A stretch of 64,000 nucleotides of DNA from Stappia sp. (GTDB taxonomy: Bacteria > Pseudomonadota > Alphaproteobacteria > Rhizobiales > Stappiaceae). Positions 32,619 to 41,839 of this stretch are shown here, in pieces. How positions within the stretch are numbered: position 1 is the stretch's first letter; each line of letters opens with the position of its first letter. The stretch is from NCBI RefSeq assembly GCF_040110915.1, contig NZ_CP157793.1:2740939-2804938 (forward strand), given 5' to 3'. Position numbers and translations under genes: made by a program. The notes under the pieces are model-generated. The model made no database searches. It was given only the letters and a program-made list of their open reading frames with translations, and was not told where the DNA came from.

Positions 32619-33329
32619 TCATGCGCCCGCCCCGCCGCGCTCGGCGATGATCTTGGCATAGGCGTCATTGAGCGCGGCCAGCCGGTCGTTGGCGATGCGC
32701 ACGAATTCTTCCGGGACGCCGCGCGCGATCAGCCGGTCGGGATGGGTTTCCGACACGAGCTTGCGATAGGTGCGCTTGATCTCCTCGTCGGAGGCCTCAC
32801 CCGTCAGGCCGAGCACCAGATAGGGATCGCCGCCGTCGCGGGTGTGACGCGCCAGGATCTGGTCGAAACTGCGCGCGTCGAGGCCGAAGATCTCGCCGAC
32901 CCGGCGCAGATAGGAGACCTCGCGCTCATGCACCAGTCCGTCCGCCTTGGCGATATGAAACAACACGTCGAGAATGTCGACGCGGATGTCCGTGTCGTCG
33001 GGAAACAGCGCCGCCAGACGCTCGGCATAGGTTTCGAAGCCGGCGATGTCCTGCTTGGCGAGATTGAACAGGCGCGCCACGTTGCGCTCCTCGCCGGCGG
33101 GAATGTCGAAGACGTCGAGGAAGGCGATTTCCTCCTCGCCGGTGACGACGCCGTCCGCCTTCGCCATCTTCGCCGAGAGCGCGATCATCGCCACCGTGAA
33201 GGCGACGGAGCGATCGCCGCCGCGCCCGTCGCCGGCGGTCGCGATGAACTGCACGATGCGGTCGACCACCTCGACGCCGCCGGCGCCGATCGCCGACGCG
33301 ATCGCGCTGATCCTCGACCAGATGCTCAT
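32619..33329 (-). CDS. TerB-like / DjlA-type J-domain protein
   Basis: 236 residues: an N-terminal TerB-like helical domain (AFTVAMIALSAKMAKADGVVTGEE, here in two metal-binding-like repeats; second FHIAKADGLVHERE) and a C-terminal J domain (DPYLVLGL, YRKLVSETHPDRL with the HPD tripeptide). This is the DjlA architecture without the N-terminal membrane anchor. It probably stimulates DnaK on specific clients. The chosen start is MSIWSRISAIASAI; the longer frame to 34910 is a shadow of fumC. Confidence 0.88.
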   Translation of the reverse strand: MSIWSRISAIASAIGAGGVEVVDRIVQFIATAGDGRGGDRSVAFTVAMIALSAKMAKADGVVTGEEEIAFLDVFDIPAGEERNVARLFNLAKQDIAGFETYAERLAALFPDDTDIRVDILDVLFHIAKADGLVHEREVSYLRRVGEIFGLDARSFDQILARHTRDGGDPYLVLGLTGEASDEEIKRTYRKLVSETHPDRLIARGVPEEFVRIANDRLAALNDAYAKIIAERGGAGA

Positions 33330-33394
33330 GCCCCCTGCCCTTTCCCCTTCGCCCTGGGCCTCTTTCCCGACCTCGCCCCGGCGGGACGATCCGG

Positions 33395-34843
33395 CTAGCC
33401 GTCGCGTTCCGCGTCTCCCTCGGCGCCGCGATAGGCGGTCCGGGGCGGCAGATCGCCGGTCATGGCGCCCGGATCGACGATCCGGTCGAACGTCGCGGCA
33501 TCGATCGCCTCGAGCGCAAGCGCCGCTTCGCGCAGGCTCGTGCCGGTGTGATGGGCCCGATGCGCGACCCTGGCCGCCATGTCGTAGCCGATCTCCGGCG
33601 CGAGCGCGGTGACCAGCATCAGGGACCGCCCGACGGTTGTCTCCAGCTGCCCCGTATTGACCTCCATATCCCGCACGGCCGACGCGGTGAAACTCGTCAT
33701 GCCGTCGCTCAACAAGCGTGCGGCCGTGACGACATTGTGACCGATCAGGGGCTTGTAGACATTCATCTCCAGATGTCCTCCGGCCCCGCCCATGGCGACC
33801 GCCGTGTCGAGGCCCATCACCTGAACGGTGAGCATGGCCAGCGCCTCGCATTGGGTCGGATTGACCTTGCCCGGCATGATCGAGGACCCCGGCTCGTTCT
33901 CCGGCAGCAGCAGCTCGGCGAAGCCGGCGCGCGGACCGCAGGCGAGCAGGCGGATGTCGTTGGCGATCTTGTGCAGCGAGACCGCCAGCGTGCGCAGCGC
34001 GCCGGACGCCATCACCAGCGCGTCGTGCGAGCCCATGGCGGCGAAGGGATTGGCCGCGCGGGTGACGTCCAGGCCGGTCTGGCGGGCAAGATCGGCGGCC
34101 ACTGCCTCGGCGAAGCCGGCCGGCGCGTTCAGCCCCGTGCCCACCGCCGTGCCGCCGATCGCCAGCGGCAACAGCCCGTCGCGGGCAAAGTCGAGCCGCG
34201 CAAGATTGGCGTCGATCAGCCCGGCGTAGCCCGCGAACTCCTGGCCGAGCGTCATCGGCACCGCGTCCATCAGGTGCGTGCGGCCGATCTTCACGTGCCC
34301 GTGCCAGGTTTCGGCCTTGTCGGCCAGCGCGTCCCTGAGCGCGACCGCCGCCGGGCGCACCGCGCGCTCGATCAGCAGCGCGGCGGCCAACGCCACGGCG
34401 CTCGGGACGACGTCGTTGGAGGATTGCGAGCGGTTGACGTGATCGTTGGGGTGCACCGGCTCCTTGCTGCCGAGAACCCCGCCCATCATCTCGATGGCGC
34501 GATTGGCGATCACCTCGTTGACGTTCATGTTGGCCTGGGTGCCCGAGCCGCTGATCCAGACACTCAGGGGAAACTCGCCGTCGAGACGACCGTCGACCAC
34601 CTCCTGCGCGGCCGCCGCGATGGGGGTCGCGAGATCGGCCGGCAGCACGCCGAGGTCCGCGTTGACCCGCGCGGCCGCCGCCTTGATCCGGGCCAGCGCA
34701 TGCACGATCTCGAGCGGAAAGCGCTCGGTGCCGATCGCGAAGCGGTGACGGGCGCGCTCGGTCTGGGCGCCCCAGTAGCGGTCCGCCGGCACGTCGACCG
34801 GCCCCATGGAATCGCTCTCGCGTCTCGTCGCTGTCTGCGTCAT
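33395..34843 (-). CDS. fumC: Class II fumarate hydratase
   Basis: Iron-independent fumarase interconverting fumarate and malate in the TCA cycle. 482 residues. Shows the superfamily signature GSSIMPGKVNP, the substrate motifs SGSGTQANMNVNEV and HPNDHVNRSQSSNDV, GRTHLMDAVPMTLGQE, and IGHNVVTAARLLSDGM. The C-terminal tail RTAYRGAEGDAERDG is variable. The start MTQTATRRESDSMGPVDVP is followed by an in-frame ATG at residue 13, also possible. Confidence 0.96.
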   Translation of the reverse strand: MTQTATRRESDSMGPVDVPADRYWGAQTERARHRFAIGTERFPLEIVHALARIKAAAARVNADLGVLPADLATPIAAAAQEVVDGRLDGEFPLSVWISGSGTQANMNVNEVIANRAIEMMGGVLGSKEPVHPNDHVNRSQSSNDVVPSAVALAAALLIERAVRPAAVALRDALADKAETWHGHVKIGRTHLMDAVPMTLGQEFAGYAGLIDANLARLDFARDGLLPLAIGGTAVGTGLNAPAGFAEAVAADLARQTGLDVTRAANPFAAMGSHDALVMASGALRTLAVSLHKIANDIRLLACGPRAGFAELLLPENEPGSSIMPGKVNPTQCEALAMLTVQVMGLDTAVAMGGAGGHLEMNVYKPLIGHNVVTAARLLSDGMTSFTASAVRDMEVNTGQLETTVGRSLMLVTALAPEIGYDMAARVAHRAHHTGTSLREAALALEAIDAATFDRIVDPGAMTGDLPPRTAYRGAEGDAERDG

Positions 34844-34987
34844 CGCTGCGTCCTTTTCGGGTCAGTTGCCGGGTTATCGCCGGCGACGGCTCGGGGCGGT
34901 CCGGTTGCATCCGATAAAGGGTCTGGAAACCTCCCCCTGTCAGACTACCGATACATGGTGCCGGCCCGGCACGCCACGGGGTGACCA

Positions 34988-37090
34988 GTGCTCAAGAAAC
35001 TGAAAACGCTGCTCGGAGTCGTTGCCGGCATCCTGATCGTCTTTTCCTTCGCCGGAGCGATCCAGGGCGCGAACCTGTGGTTCGCCCAGGCCCTGTTCGA
35101 GCGCGATGCGAAGGAGGCGACGACCCGGCTTGCGCGCGACCTGCAGTCGCATATGCGCGCGGCCGGCGGCGCGGAGCAGGACGATGGCCCGTCGCCGGCG
35201 GGCGACCCGCGTCCGGCGGGACTGCGCACGTCCCTGGACCTTTGGGAGGTGCGCAGCTCGCATGCCCGGTCGCGCGAGGAGATCCAGCGCGACCTTCAGC
35301 GGAACGTGGACACCTTCGTCGCGCATCTCGACAGCCACGGACTGGAACGTCCCCTTGCCACCGTGTGGTTCGTGCGCCCCGCCGCCGATGCCGCCCCGCA
35401 TTCCGTTGCGCAGCAGATCGTGCCGGTCGGCGACGCCGCGCTGCCGCCGGGCCTGCAGGCCCGGCTCGCCGCCCCCTTGCGCGAGGTGCTGGCAAACGGC
35501 CAACCGGCCTTCACCGCACCGACGGCCTTCGAACACCGCACCGATACGTCGCTGACCGCCCTGATCGCGCTTCCCCTCGCCTCGCGGACGCAGGTGATGG
35601 GGGCGCTCGTCCTCGCCCATGACCTGAGCACCACGGGCATCTTCCTGAACGATTTCGTCAATTTCGGCGTGGCCATCGTGGTCGTGCTGTGCGGCGTGGC
35701 GATGTTCGTCGCCGCCTTCTTCGTCTGGATGCGCTTTCGCGACCGGCTCAAGGCCAGTCAGACGATCCAGTTCCTCGCCCATCACGATGCGCTGACCGGA
35801 CTGCCGAACCGCACGGTGTTCTCCACCAAGCTGAACGAGGCGTTGCGGCTCGCCAATGCCAAGGCGACCAACATCGCCGTGATGCTGATTGACGTCGACA
35901 AGTTCAAGCAGATCAACGACACGCATGGCCATGCGGTGGGCGATCTGTTCCTCCAGGTGATCGCGGACCGGCTGCGCTCCGTCTTCGGCGATCATCTCGT
36001 CTCGCGCCTGTCGGGCGACGAGTTCGCGGTGCTGATCACCTCGGTGACCGAACGGCGCGAGGTGACGCGCCTGGCCGCCACGATGATCGAGGCGACCCGG
36101 GCGCCGACGCGCATCGACGGCAAGGATCTGCAGATCTCGCTCTCCATCGGCATCGCCCAGGCGCGCGAGGCGGCCTGGCGGTCCTCGCGCATCCTGCATT
36201 GCGCCGATCTGGCGCTTTACCGCTCGAAGCACTCCGGCCGCTCGACCTTCAAGTGGTACTCGCCGGACATGGACGAGGAAGCCCAGCGCCGCAAGGAACT
36301 GGAGGAGGATCTGCGCAAGGCGCTCGCCAACGACGAGTTCCGCCTGCTGTATCAGCCGCAGTTCTCGCTTGGCGACCTGCAACTCACCGGATACGAGACC
36401 CTGTTGCGCTGGGAGCATCCGGACAAGGGTACGATCTCGCCGACCGTCTTCATTCCCATCGCCGAGGATTGCGGCCTGATCGAGGAAATCGGCTCCTGGG
36501 TGTTGCGCCGCGCCTGCAAGGAGGCCGCGGCCTGGGAAAACCCGGCGCTGACGGTCGCCGTCAACGTCTCGCCCGCCCAGTTCCGCCCCGGCAAGACGGA
36601 GGAGCGGGTCGCCCACGCGCTGAAGACAAGCGGGCTCGACCCGCGTCGCCTGGAAATCGAAATCACCGAAAGCCTGCTGATCGCCGACACCGAGGCGGTC
36701 GTGAAGACGCTGACCCATGTGCGGGAGATGGGCGTGTCGGTCGCCATGGACGACTTCGGCACCGGCTATTCGAGCCTGAGCTACCTGTCGCGCTTTCCCT
36801 TCGACACCATCAAGATCGACCGCGCCTTCGTCGCCACGCTCGGCAAGAACCGCACGACCGACGCCATCGTCGCCTCGATCGTCGGGCTCGGCCGCTCGCT
36901 CGGCGTCACCATCACCGCCGAGGGCGTGGAAAACGACGAGCAGGTCACCCTGCTGCGGGCGACGGGCTGCGACAAGGTTCAGGGTTTCCTCTTCGGCAAG
37001 CCGATGGATCTGTCGGACGGGCGGACCGGCGACCTCGTGGACGGACGGCCGCGGCCGGAACACGGCGCGCGGGCAACCAGGGTGGCGTGA
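34988..37090 (+). CDS. Membrane GGDEF-EAL protein (cyclic di-GMP turnover)
   Basis: 700 residues: membrane segment about 7-29, an extracytoplasmic sensing region about 30-218, second membrane segment about 221-245, GGDEF domain (active loop SGDEF about 342), then EAL domain. The EAL domain retains YETLLRWEHP (about 468, the E-x-L metal Glu), NVSPAQF, EITESLL, DDFGTGYSS, KIDRAFV and TAEGVEN, so phosphodiesterase activity is expected. The GGDEF loop is a functional variant, but the inhibitory RxxD site before it is replaced by FGDH. No Cys or His sensor motif identifies the signal. Divergent from fumC. Confidence 0.95.
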   Translation: MLKKLKTLLGVVAGILIVFSFAGAIQGANLWFAQALFERDAKEATTRLARDLQSHMRAAGGAEQDDGPSPAGDPRPAGLRTSLDLWEVRSSHARSREEIQRDLQRNVDTFVAHLDSHGLERPLATVWFVRPAADAAPHSVAQQIVPVGDAALPPGLQARLAAPLREVLANGQPAFTAPTAFEHRTDTSLTALIALPLASRTQVMGALVLAHDLSTTGIFLNDFVNFGVAIVVVLCGVAMFVAAFFVWMRFRDRLKASQTIQFLAHHDALTGLPNRTVFSTKLNEALRLANAKATNIAVMLIDVDKFKQINDTHGHAVGDLFLQVIADRLRSVFGDHLVSRLSGDEFAVLITSVTERREVTRLAATMIEATRAPTRIDGKDLQISLSIGIAQAREAAWRSSRILHCADLALYRSKHSGRSTFKWYSPDMDEEAQRRKELEEDLRKALANDEFRLLYQPQFSLGDLQLTGYETLLRWEHPDKGTISPTVFIPIAEDCGLIEEIGSWVLRRACKEAAAWENPALTVAVNVSPAQFRPGKTEERVAHALKTSGLDPRRLEIEITESLLIADTEAVVKTLTHVREMGVSVAMDDFGTGYSSLSYLSRFPFDTIKIDRAFVATLGKNRTTDAIVASIVGLGRSLGVTITAEGVENDEQVTLLRATGCDKVQGFLFGKPMDLSDGRTGDLVDGRPRPEHGARATRVA

Positions 37091-37092
37091 CA

Positions 37093-37126
37093 GGCCGACG
37101 CCGCCGCGCCGGTCGGGGCGTCGGCC
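37093..37126. terminator. Hairpin between convergent GGDEF-EAL and MarR genes
   Basis: GGCCGACGCC (37093-37102) and GGCGTCGGCC (37117-37126) make a perfect 10-base stem with a 14-base loop, filling the gap between two converging stops. It lacks a T-run on either side, so termination efficiency is uncertain. Confidence 0.5.
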
Positions 37127-37693
37127 TCACATCGCCGCCGCCGCCCGCGCCGCCTGGTCGTAATGCCCCGAGACCGAGCGCAGCATCGCCGCAAGCCGCG
37201 ACAGTTCCGTCTGGTCCATGCCGAGATCCTTGACCGGCCCCACCAGCAGCGCCTCGCGCAGGCGCCGATACTCCAGGCAGATCGCCTCGCCCGCCGGCGT
37301 GATCGCCACCGTCTTCTCCTTGCCGAGCCGGCCGGTGGTGACGAGACCGCCCTTCTGCAGCTTCTTCAGCGCATAGGCGACGGTATGCGTGTCCTCGATG
37401 TTGAGCACGAGACAGATGTCGGCGAGCGTCTTCGGCCGGTCGCGGTGGTTGACCGAATGCAGCACCAGCGTGTCGAGCGGGCTCATCCCCGGCGCCCCGG
37501 CAGCCGCCATGCAGCGCACCATCCAGCGGTGGTAGGCGTTCACCATCATGGTGACCGCGAATTCCACCTCCGACAGGGCCGGCATGGCGCCGGAGGCTAA
37601 ATGGGCGGACGACACGACCGGTCCCACGGTTGCGGCCGGCGCGCCCTGGCCCGTGGCCGCGGCCTCATCCGCCCGCGATGGCGTGTCAGACAT
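37127..37693 (-). CDS. MarR-type winged-helix transcriptional regulator
   Basis: 188 residues; the first 35 are Ala-rich and poorly conserved. The winged helix covers about 70-140 (LDTLVLHSVNHRDRPKTLADICLVL, recognition-helix segment TVAYALKKLQKGGLV, wing GRLGKEKTVAITPAGE; each a separate block). It ends in a dimerisation helix rich in Ala. It lies 128 bases downstream of the racemase-family gene on the same strand, so it may control the neighbouring catabolic locus, but the repeated operator found there is not seen in front of its own gene. Confidence 0.88.
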   Translation of the reverse strand: MSDTPSRADEAAATGQGAPAATVGPVVSSAHLASGAMPALSEVEFAVTMMVNAYHRWMVRCMAAAGAPGMSPLDTLVLHSVNHRDRPKTLADICLVLNIEDTHTVAYALKKLQKGGLVTTGRLGKEKTVAITPAGEAICLEYRRLREALLVGPVKDLGMDQTELSRLAAMLRSVSGHYDQAARAAAAM

Positions 37694-37821
37694 TCTGATC
37701 CCTTTCCCGAAAATCGCCCCGGACGTGTCCCCGGCGCGCGACGCGTCATTCAAGCCCCCGAAGCGCGACGCACCTGTCAGGCTACGGCAGGTCGCCCGCG
37801 CGGGGCAACCGCGCCGCGCGT

Positions 37822-38577
37822 CTAGCGCACCGGCGCAGCCGCCGCTTGCGCGAACACCCTGGGCCGCAGACCTGCGTGAAACCAGGTCACGAAGGTCTCG
37901 ATGGAGTAGACCGGCAGCCCCGTCGCGGCCGAGATGTCCGCGGCATAGGGCGCCATGTTGGTGCATTCGAGCACGATCGCGCCGACCTCCGGTCGGGCGG
38001 CGACCAGCGCGCGCGCCGCCGCGATAGTGTCCGCCCGCGCTCCCTCAACGTCGAAGTCCGGCGCATTGGCCAGGATCGCGGAGGTGAAGGTCGTCCCGCC
38101 TTCCGTGCCGGCCACCGGCGTGTCGGGCGCGCAGCCCGCCGCCGCCAGATGCGCGGGCGTGAGATCGGGCGCCGACACGGTGAGAATGCCGCAGCGCCGG
38201 CCCGGCGGCAGCAGCCTTTCCACCAGCGGCACCTGCATGAGCGAGGAGGCCGCCACCGGCACCGGCAACGCCGCCTGAAGATCGTGCTGCATCAGCGACA
38301 GCAACCCGCAGGAGGTGGTGATCCCGCGCACGCCCTCGGCGACCAGCGCCTCGCCCGCCGCGACGAAAGCCGCCAGCAGTCCGTCCGCCCGACCACGCAC
38401 CACACGGTCGGGCGAGGCGGCCGGCACGATGCGGTAGCGCACCGGAAAGGCGAAGGTCGACGGATTGCCGATGTCGCCGGGAATGCGGGGAAACCGCGTG
38501 TCCAGCATCAGGATGCCGACCGCCGGCGCACAGCGATCCGCCCAGCTGTCGTCATCCTCGTCATCCGCTCTGCGCAT
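37822..38577 (-). CDS. Aspartate/glutamate (or hydantoin) racemase-family protein
   Basis: 251 residues of the cofactor-independent Asp/Glu racemase superfamily. Both catalytic-type cysteines are present: TTSCGLLSLMQ (about 94) and VLECTNMAPYA (about 205). Family start VGILMLDTRFPRIPGDIGNP also fits; the first about 17 residues (MRRADDEDDDSWADR) are an acidic tail. The start is divergent from the oxidase gene (214 bases apart), and a repeated operator lies between. Substrate could be an amino acid, a hydantoin or another carboxylate; the sequence does not decide. Confidence 0.85.
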   Translation of the reverse strand: MRRADDEDDDSWADRCAPAVGILMLDTRFPRIPGDIGNPSTFAFPVRYRIVPAASPDRVVRGRADGLLAAFVAAGEALVAEGVRGITTSCGLLSLMQHDLQAALPVPVAASSLMQVPLVERLLPPGRRCGILTVSAPDLTPAHLAAAGCAPDTPVAGTEGGTTFTSAILANAPDFDVEGARADTIAAARALVAARPEVGAIVLECTNMAPYAADISAATGLPVYSIETFVTWFHAGLRPRVFAQAAAAPVR

Positions 38578-38713
38578 GATGCGGGCCTCCCTCCCCGTCG
38601 CGTCCTGTCCGCGCTCGGCACACGTCCAAACCGCCTTTTTCCCACGTCCGGCAAGAGGGCCCGAAGCCCGCGCCCGGGTCAAGCGCGGCGGACGGCCGAC
38701 CGCCCCCTCGAAA

Positions 38714-38746
38714 AGAATGACACTTTATCGACAAATTATTGACAAG
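38714..38746. promoter_or_regulatory. Operator array 1: three 11-base repeats before the oxidase gene
   Basis: Units AGAATGACACT, TTATCGACAAA and TTATTGACAAG follow without gaps. They match a second array before the 5-oxoprolinase gene (43225-43257) at 24 of 33 bases, 10 of 11 in the middle unit. Eleven-base periodicity puts the units on one DNA face. Ends 45 bases before the oxidase start. Confidence 0.65.
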
Positions 38747-38791
38747 AGACGCAAGCCTCGACACTCTTGCGCTGACGCAAGGGAGGATTGC

Positions 38792-40054
38792 GTGGGAGAC
38801 GCACAGGCTCATCGCAAACGGGTCGCCGTGATCGGCGCCGGGATCGTCGGTGTCAGCACCGCGATCTGGCTTGCGCGCGACGGCCACGACGTGGTGCTGG
38901 TCGACCGGGCCGGCCCCGGCGAGGGCACGTCCCACGGCAACGGCGGCGTGCTGGCCTCCTGCGCCATCGTGCCGGTGACCGTTCCGGGCCTGCTCGGCAA
39001 GGCGCCGGCCATGCTGCTCGACCCGCAAAGCCCGCTCTTCCTGCGCTGGTCCTATCTGCCCCGCCTGTTGCCGTGGCTGGCGCGCTATCTCTCCCATTGC
39101 ACGGACGCCGAAGCGCGGCGCATCGCCGCCGCCCTGCTGCCGCTGATCGGCGACAGCCTCGAGCAGCATCGCGCGCTGTGCGCCGGAACCGACGCGGAGC
39201 GCTGGCTGCGCCCCTCCGACTATCTCTATGTCTACCGCGATCGCGCGGCCTTCGAGGCCGATGCCTTCGGCTGGGGTCTGCGCCGCGAGGCCGGCTTCCG
39301 CTGGGACACGCTGGAGGGCGAGGCGCTCGCCCGCTTCGATCCGCTGCTCGGTCCCGCCAACCGTTTCGCCGTGCGCCTGCCGGACCATGGCGTCATTCGC
39401 GATCCCGGCCGCTACGTGAAGGATCTGGCCGCGCATCTGGAGCAGCTTGGCGGCACCATCCGCCGCGCCGACGTGACGGGTTTCCGCTTCGAGGCGGAGC
39501 GGCTGACCGGTCTCGACACCGACCAGGGCACGATTGCCTGCGACCGGGCGGTGCTGGCGACCGGCGTATGGTCGAAGGAGCTCGCGCGCACGCTCGGCGT
39601 CACCGTGCCGCTGGAAAGCGAACGCGGCTACCACATCGAGCTGGAGGCGCCGAGCGCCTATCCGGTGGCGCCGACCATGGTCGCCTCCGACAAGTTCGTG
39701 ATCACGCCGATGGACGGGCGCATTCGCCTCGCCGGGATCGTGGAGTTCGGCGGGCTGGCCGCCGGCCCCTCCGCCGCCCCCTTCAAGGTGCTGGAGGCGG
39801 GCCTGCGCCGCGCCTTTCCGACCCTTGCCTTCGAGACCACCACACCATGGATGGGCCACCGGCCGGCGCCGGCGGATTCCATTCCCGTGATCGGAGCGTC
39901 GCCGCGCCACCGCGACGTTCTGATGGCCTTCGGCCACCACCATGTCGGACTGACCGGCGGCCCGCGCACCGGCCGCCTCGTCGCCGATCTGGTGAGCGGG
40001 CGAAGTCCCAACATCGACCTGACCCCCTATTCGCCGGAACGCTTCGCCGTCTAG
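38792..40054 (+). CDS. FAD-dependent D-amino-acid dehydrogenase/oxidase (DAO family)
   Basis: 420-residue flavoprotein. The dinucleotide fold VIGAGIVGVSTAIWLARDG (first 30 residues) with VLVDR, then GTSHGNGG, typical of DadA-like dehydrogenases, GVWSKELARTLGVTVPLESERGY and the C-terminal FGHHHVGLTGGPRTGRL. It probably oxidises an amine, a D-amino acid or a related imino acid, passing electrons to the respiratory chain. Start GTG at 38792 is chosen because of a strong GGGAGGA five bases upstream; the frame is open further but not conserved. First gene of the run leading to the TRAP transporter. Confidence 0.93.
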   Translation: MGDAQAHRKRVAVIGAGIVGVSTAIWLARDGHDVVLVDRAGPGEGTSHGNGGVLASCAIVPVTVPGLLGKAPAMLLDPQSPLFLRWSYLPRLLPWLARYLSHCTDAEARRIAAALLPLIGDSLEQHRALCAGTDAERWLRPSDYLYVYRDRAAFEADAFGWGLRREAGFRWDTLEGEALARFDPLLGPANRFAVRLPDHGVIRDPGRYVKDLAAHLEQLGGTIRRADVTGFRFEAERLTGLDTDQGTIACDRAVLATGVWSKELARTLGVTVPLESERGYHIELEAPSAYPVAPTMVASDKFVITPMDGRIRLAGIVEFGGLAAGPSAAPFKVLEAGLRRAFPTLAFETTTPWMGHRPAPADSIPVIGASPRHRDVLMAFGHHHVGLTGGPRTGRLVADLVSGRSPNIDLTPYSPERFAV

Positions 40055-40162
40055 ACTGACGCCCGGCACCCCGGAGAAACCGGGGGCGGTCGATCCGACC
40101 AGAGAGCCTTGCCCGCGACCGCCACAAGATCCTGGCGCGGGCCGTTGGAGGAGAGAACAAAG

Positions 40163-41149
40163 ATGACAGCCACCCCCAAATCCACCGTCGGACTCGTGTC
40201 CGCCGCCGCCCTTCTCGCCGCCTCCGCCCTGCCGGCGGCCGCGGAGAAATGGGACATGCCGATGGCCTATGCGGCCTCGAACTTCCATTCCGAGAACGGC
40301 GCGGAATTCGCCGCCTGCGTGACCGAGGGCACCGGCGGCGACATCGAGATCGTCACCCATCCCGGCGGCGCCCTGTTCGGCGGCGCGGAGATCAAGCGGG
40401 CGGTGCAGACCGGCCAGGTGCAGATCGGCGAGCGGCTCCTGTCGGCGCATGCCAACGAGGATCCGCTGTTCGGCGTCGACAGCATCCCCTTCCTCGCCAC
40501 CTCCTTCGACGATTCCGTCAAGCTGTGGTCGGCGGCCGAAGGCGCGATCGAGGAGGCGCTCGCGGAGCAGAACCTCGTGCTGCTCTACTCCGTGCCGTGG
40601 CCGCCGCAGGGCATGTACTTCAACAAGGAAGTGACCTCGGTCGAGGACATGAAGGGGCTGAAGTTCCGCGCCTACAACGCCGCCACCGCCAAGCTCGCGG
40701 AACTGACCGGCATGCTGCCCGTCCAGATCGAGGCGGCGGAAGTCTCGCAGGCCTTCGCCACCGGCGTCGCGGAATCCATGGTCTCCTCCGGCGCCACCGG
40801 CTACGACCGCAAGCTGTGGGAAAACGTCTCCCACTTCTATGAGGTCGACGCCTGGCTGCCGCGCAACGCGGTGATGGTCAACAAGGACGCCTGGGACGGC
40901 CTGTCCGACGAGACCAAGGCCGTGTTCGCCTCCTGCGCCGAGACCGCGGAAACCGCCGGTCTGGAAAAGGCCAAGGCCTACACGACCTTCACGCTCGAGG
41001 GCCTCGCCGAAAACGGCATGTCGGTCGAGAAGCCGAGCGACCGGCTCAAGGCGGATCTCGCCGAGATCGGCGAGGCGATGACCGCCGAGTGGCTGGAATC
41101 GGCCGGCGACAAGGGCAAGGCCATCGTCGACGCCTACAAGGCGATGTGA
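40163..41149 (+). CDS. TRAP transporter substrate-binding protein (DctP family)
   Basis: Periplasmic binding protein for a carboxylate-type substrate. 328 residues: signal peptide (about 1-28) cleaved after LPAAA, then the DctP fold with GGALFGGAEIKRAVQTGQVQIGE (read in parts), SIPFLATSFDDSVKLW, MKGLKFRAYN with the conserved ligand-anchoring Arg, and VSQAFATGVAE. ATG follows GGAGGAGA by 8 bases. It is 108 bases after the oxidase and followed by a strong hairpin before dctQ. The family binds many organic acids, so substrate identity is open. Confidence 0.95.
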   Translation: MTATPKSTVGLVSAAALLAASALPAAAEKWDMPMAYAASNFHSENGAEFAACVTEGTGGDIEIVTHPGGALFGGAEIKRAVQTGQVQIGERLLSAHANEDPLFGVDSIPFLATSFDDSVKLWSAAEGAIEEALAEQNLVLLYSVPWPPQGMYFNKEVTSVEDMKGLKFRAYNAATAKLAELTGMLPVQIEAAEVSQAFATGVAESMVSSGATGYDRKLWENVSHFYEVDAWLPRNAVMVNKDAWDGLSDETKAVFASCAETAETAGLEKAKAYTTFTLEGLAENGMSVEKPSDRLKADLAEIGEAMTAEWLESAGDKGKAIVDAYKAM

Positions 41150-41174
41150 CGCGCCACTGACGGACCGCCGACGG

Positions 41175-41205
41175 GCGGCGGCCGGGGGCAACGCCCGGCC
41201 GCCGC
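41175..41205 (+). terminator. Strong hairpin between dctP and dctQ
   Basis: GCGGCGGCCGGG (41175-41186) pairs perfectly with CCCGGCCGCCGC (41194-41205) around the loop GGCAACG, with no T-run after. Such stems often protect the binding-protein mRNA and lower permease expression. Confidence 0.6.
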
Positions 41206-41300
41206 GCATCGCGCGGTCGCGTGGCACGTTTCCCAAGACCCGATCTTTCAGATCCGTCGCGCGCCCGCGCGCCGACGACAGCTCGTGAGCGGACGACCCC

Positions 41301-41834
41301 ATGACCTCCCTTGGGCGCGGCCTGCGCCGCCTTCTCGACGGCCTCTACCTGCTGGGCGGCATCCTGGCCGCCCTGTGCCTGGTCTCGATCCTCGCCATCA
41401 TCGTCGGCCAGATGGTCGCGCGCTGGACCGGACTGACCTTTCCAGGCGCCACCAGCTATGCCGGCTACGCCATGGCGGCGGCCTCCTTCTTCGCCTTCGC
41501 CCATGCGCTCAACCGCGGCGCGCACATCCGGGTGAGCCTTGTGCTGAACATGTTGGGGGACAAGCGGCGCTGGATGGAGATCTGGTGTTTCGCCATCGGC
41601 TCGGCGCTGACCTGGTTCGTCGCCCATTATGCAATCAAGGCGACCTACTGGTCCTGGAAGTTCAACGACATCAGCCAGGGACAGGACGCAACGCCGCTGT
41701 GGATCCCGCAGACCGCAATGGCGGCGGGCTCCGTGCTGCTCGCCATCGCGATGACCGACCATTTCATCCGCATGCTGTTTCTTGGCGACCCGGGCATCAC
41801 GTCCGACACGGTCGAACAGAGCCACGGGGAGTAA
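41301..41834 (+). CDS. TRAP transporter small permease (DctQ)
   Basis: 177-residue membrane protein with four predicted segments (about 11-35, 48-66, 88-112, 134-158). It has the DctQ pattern FAFAHALNRGAHIRVSLVLN at segment 2-3 and a hydrophilic C-terminus. It pairs with DctM to make the sodium-driven TRAP permease. Start MTSLGRGLRRLLDGLYLL; its stop is six bases before dctM. Confidence 0.93.
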   Translation: MTSLGRGLRRLLDGLYLLGGILAALCLVSILAIIVGQMVARWTGLTFPGATSYAGYAMAAASFFAFAHALNRGAHIRVSLVLNMLGDKRRWMEIWCFAIGSALTWFVAHYAIKATYWSWKFNDISQGQDATPLWIPQTAMAAGSVLLAIAMTDHFIRMLFLGDPGITSDTVEQSHGE

Positions 41835-41839
41835 GGCCC

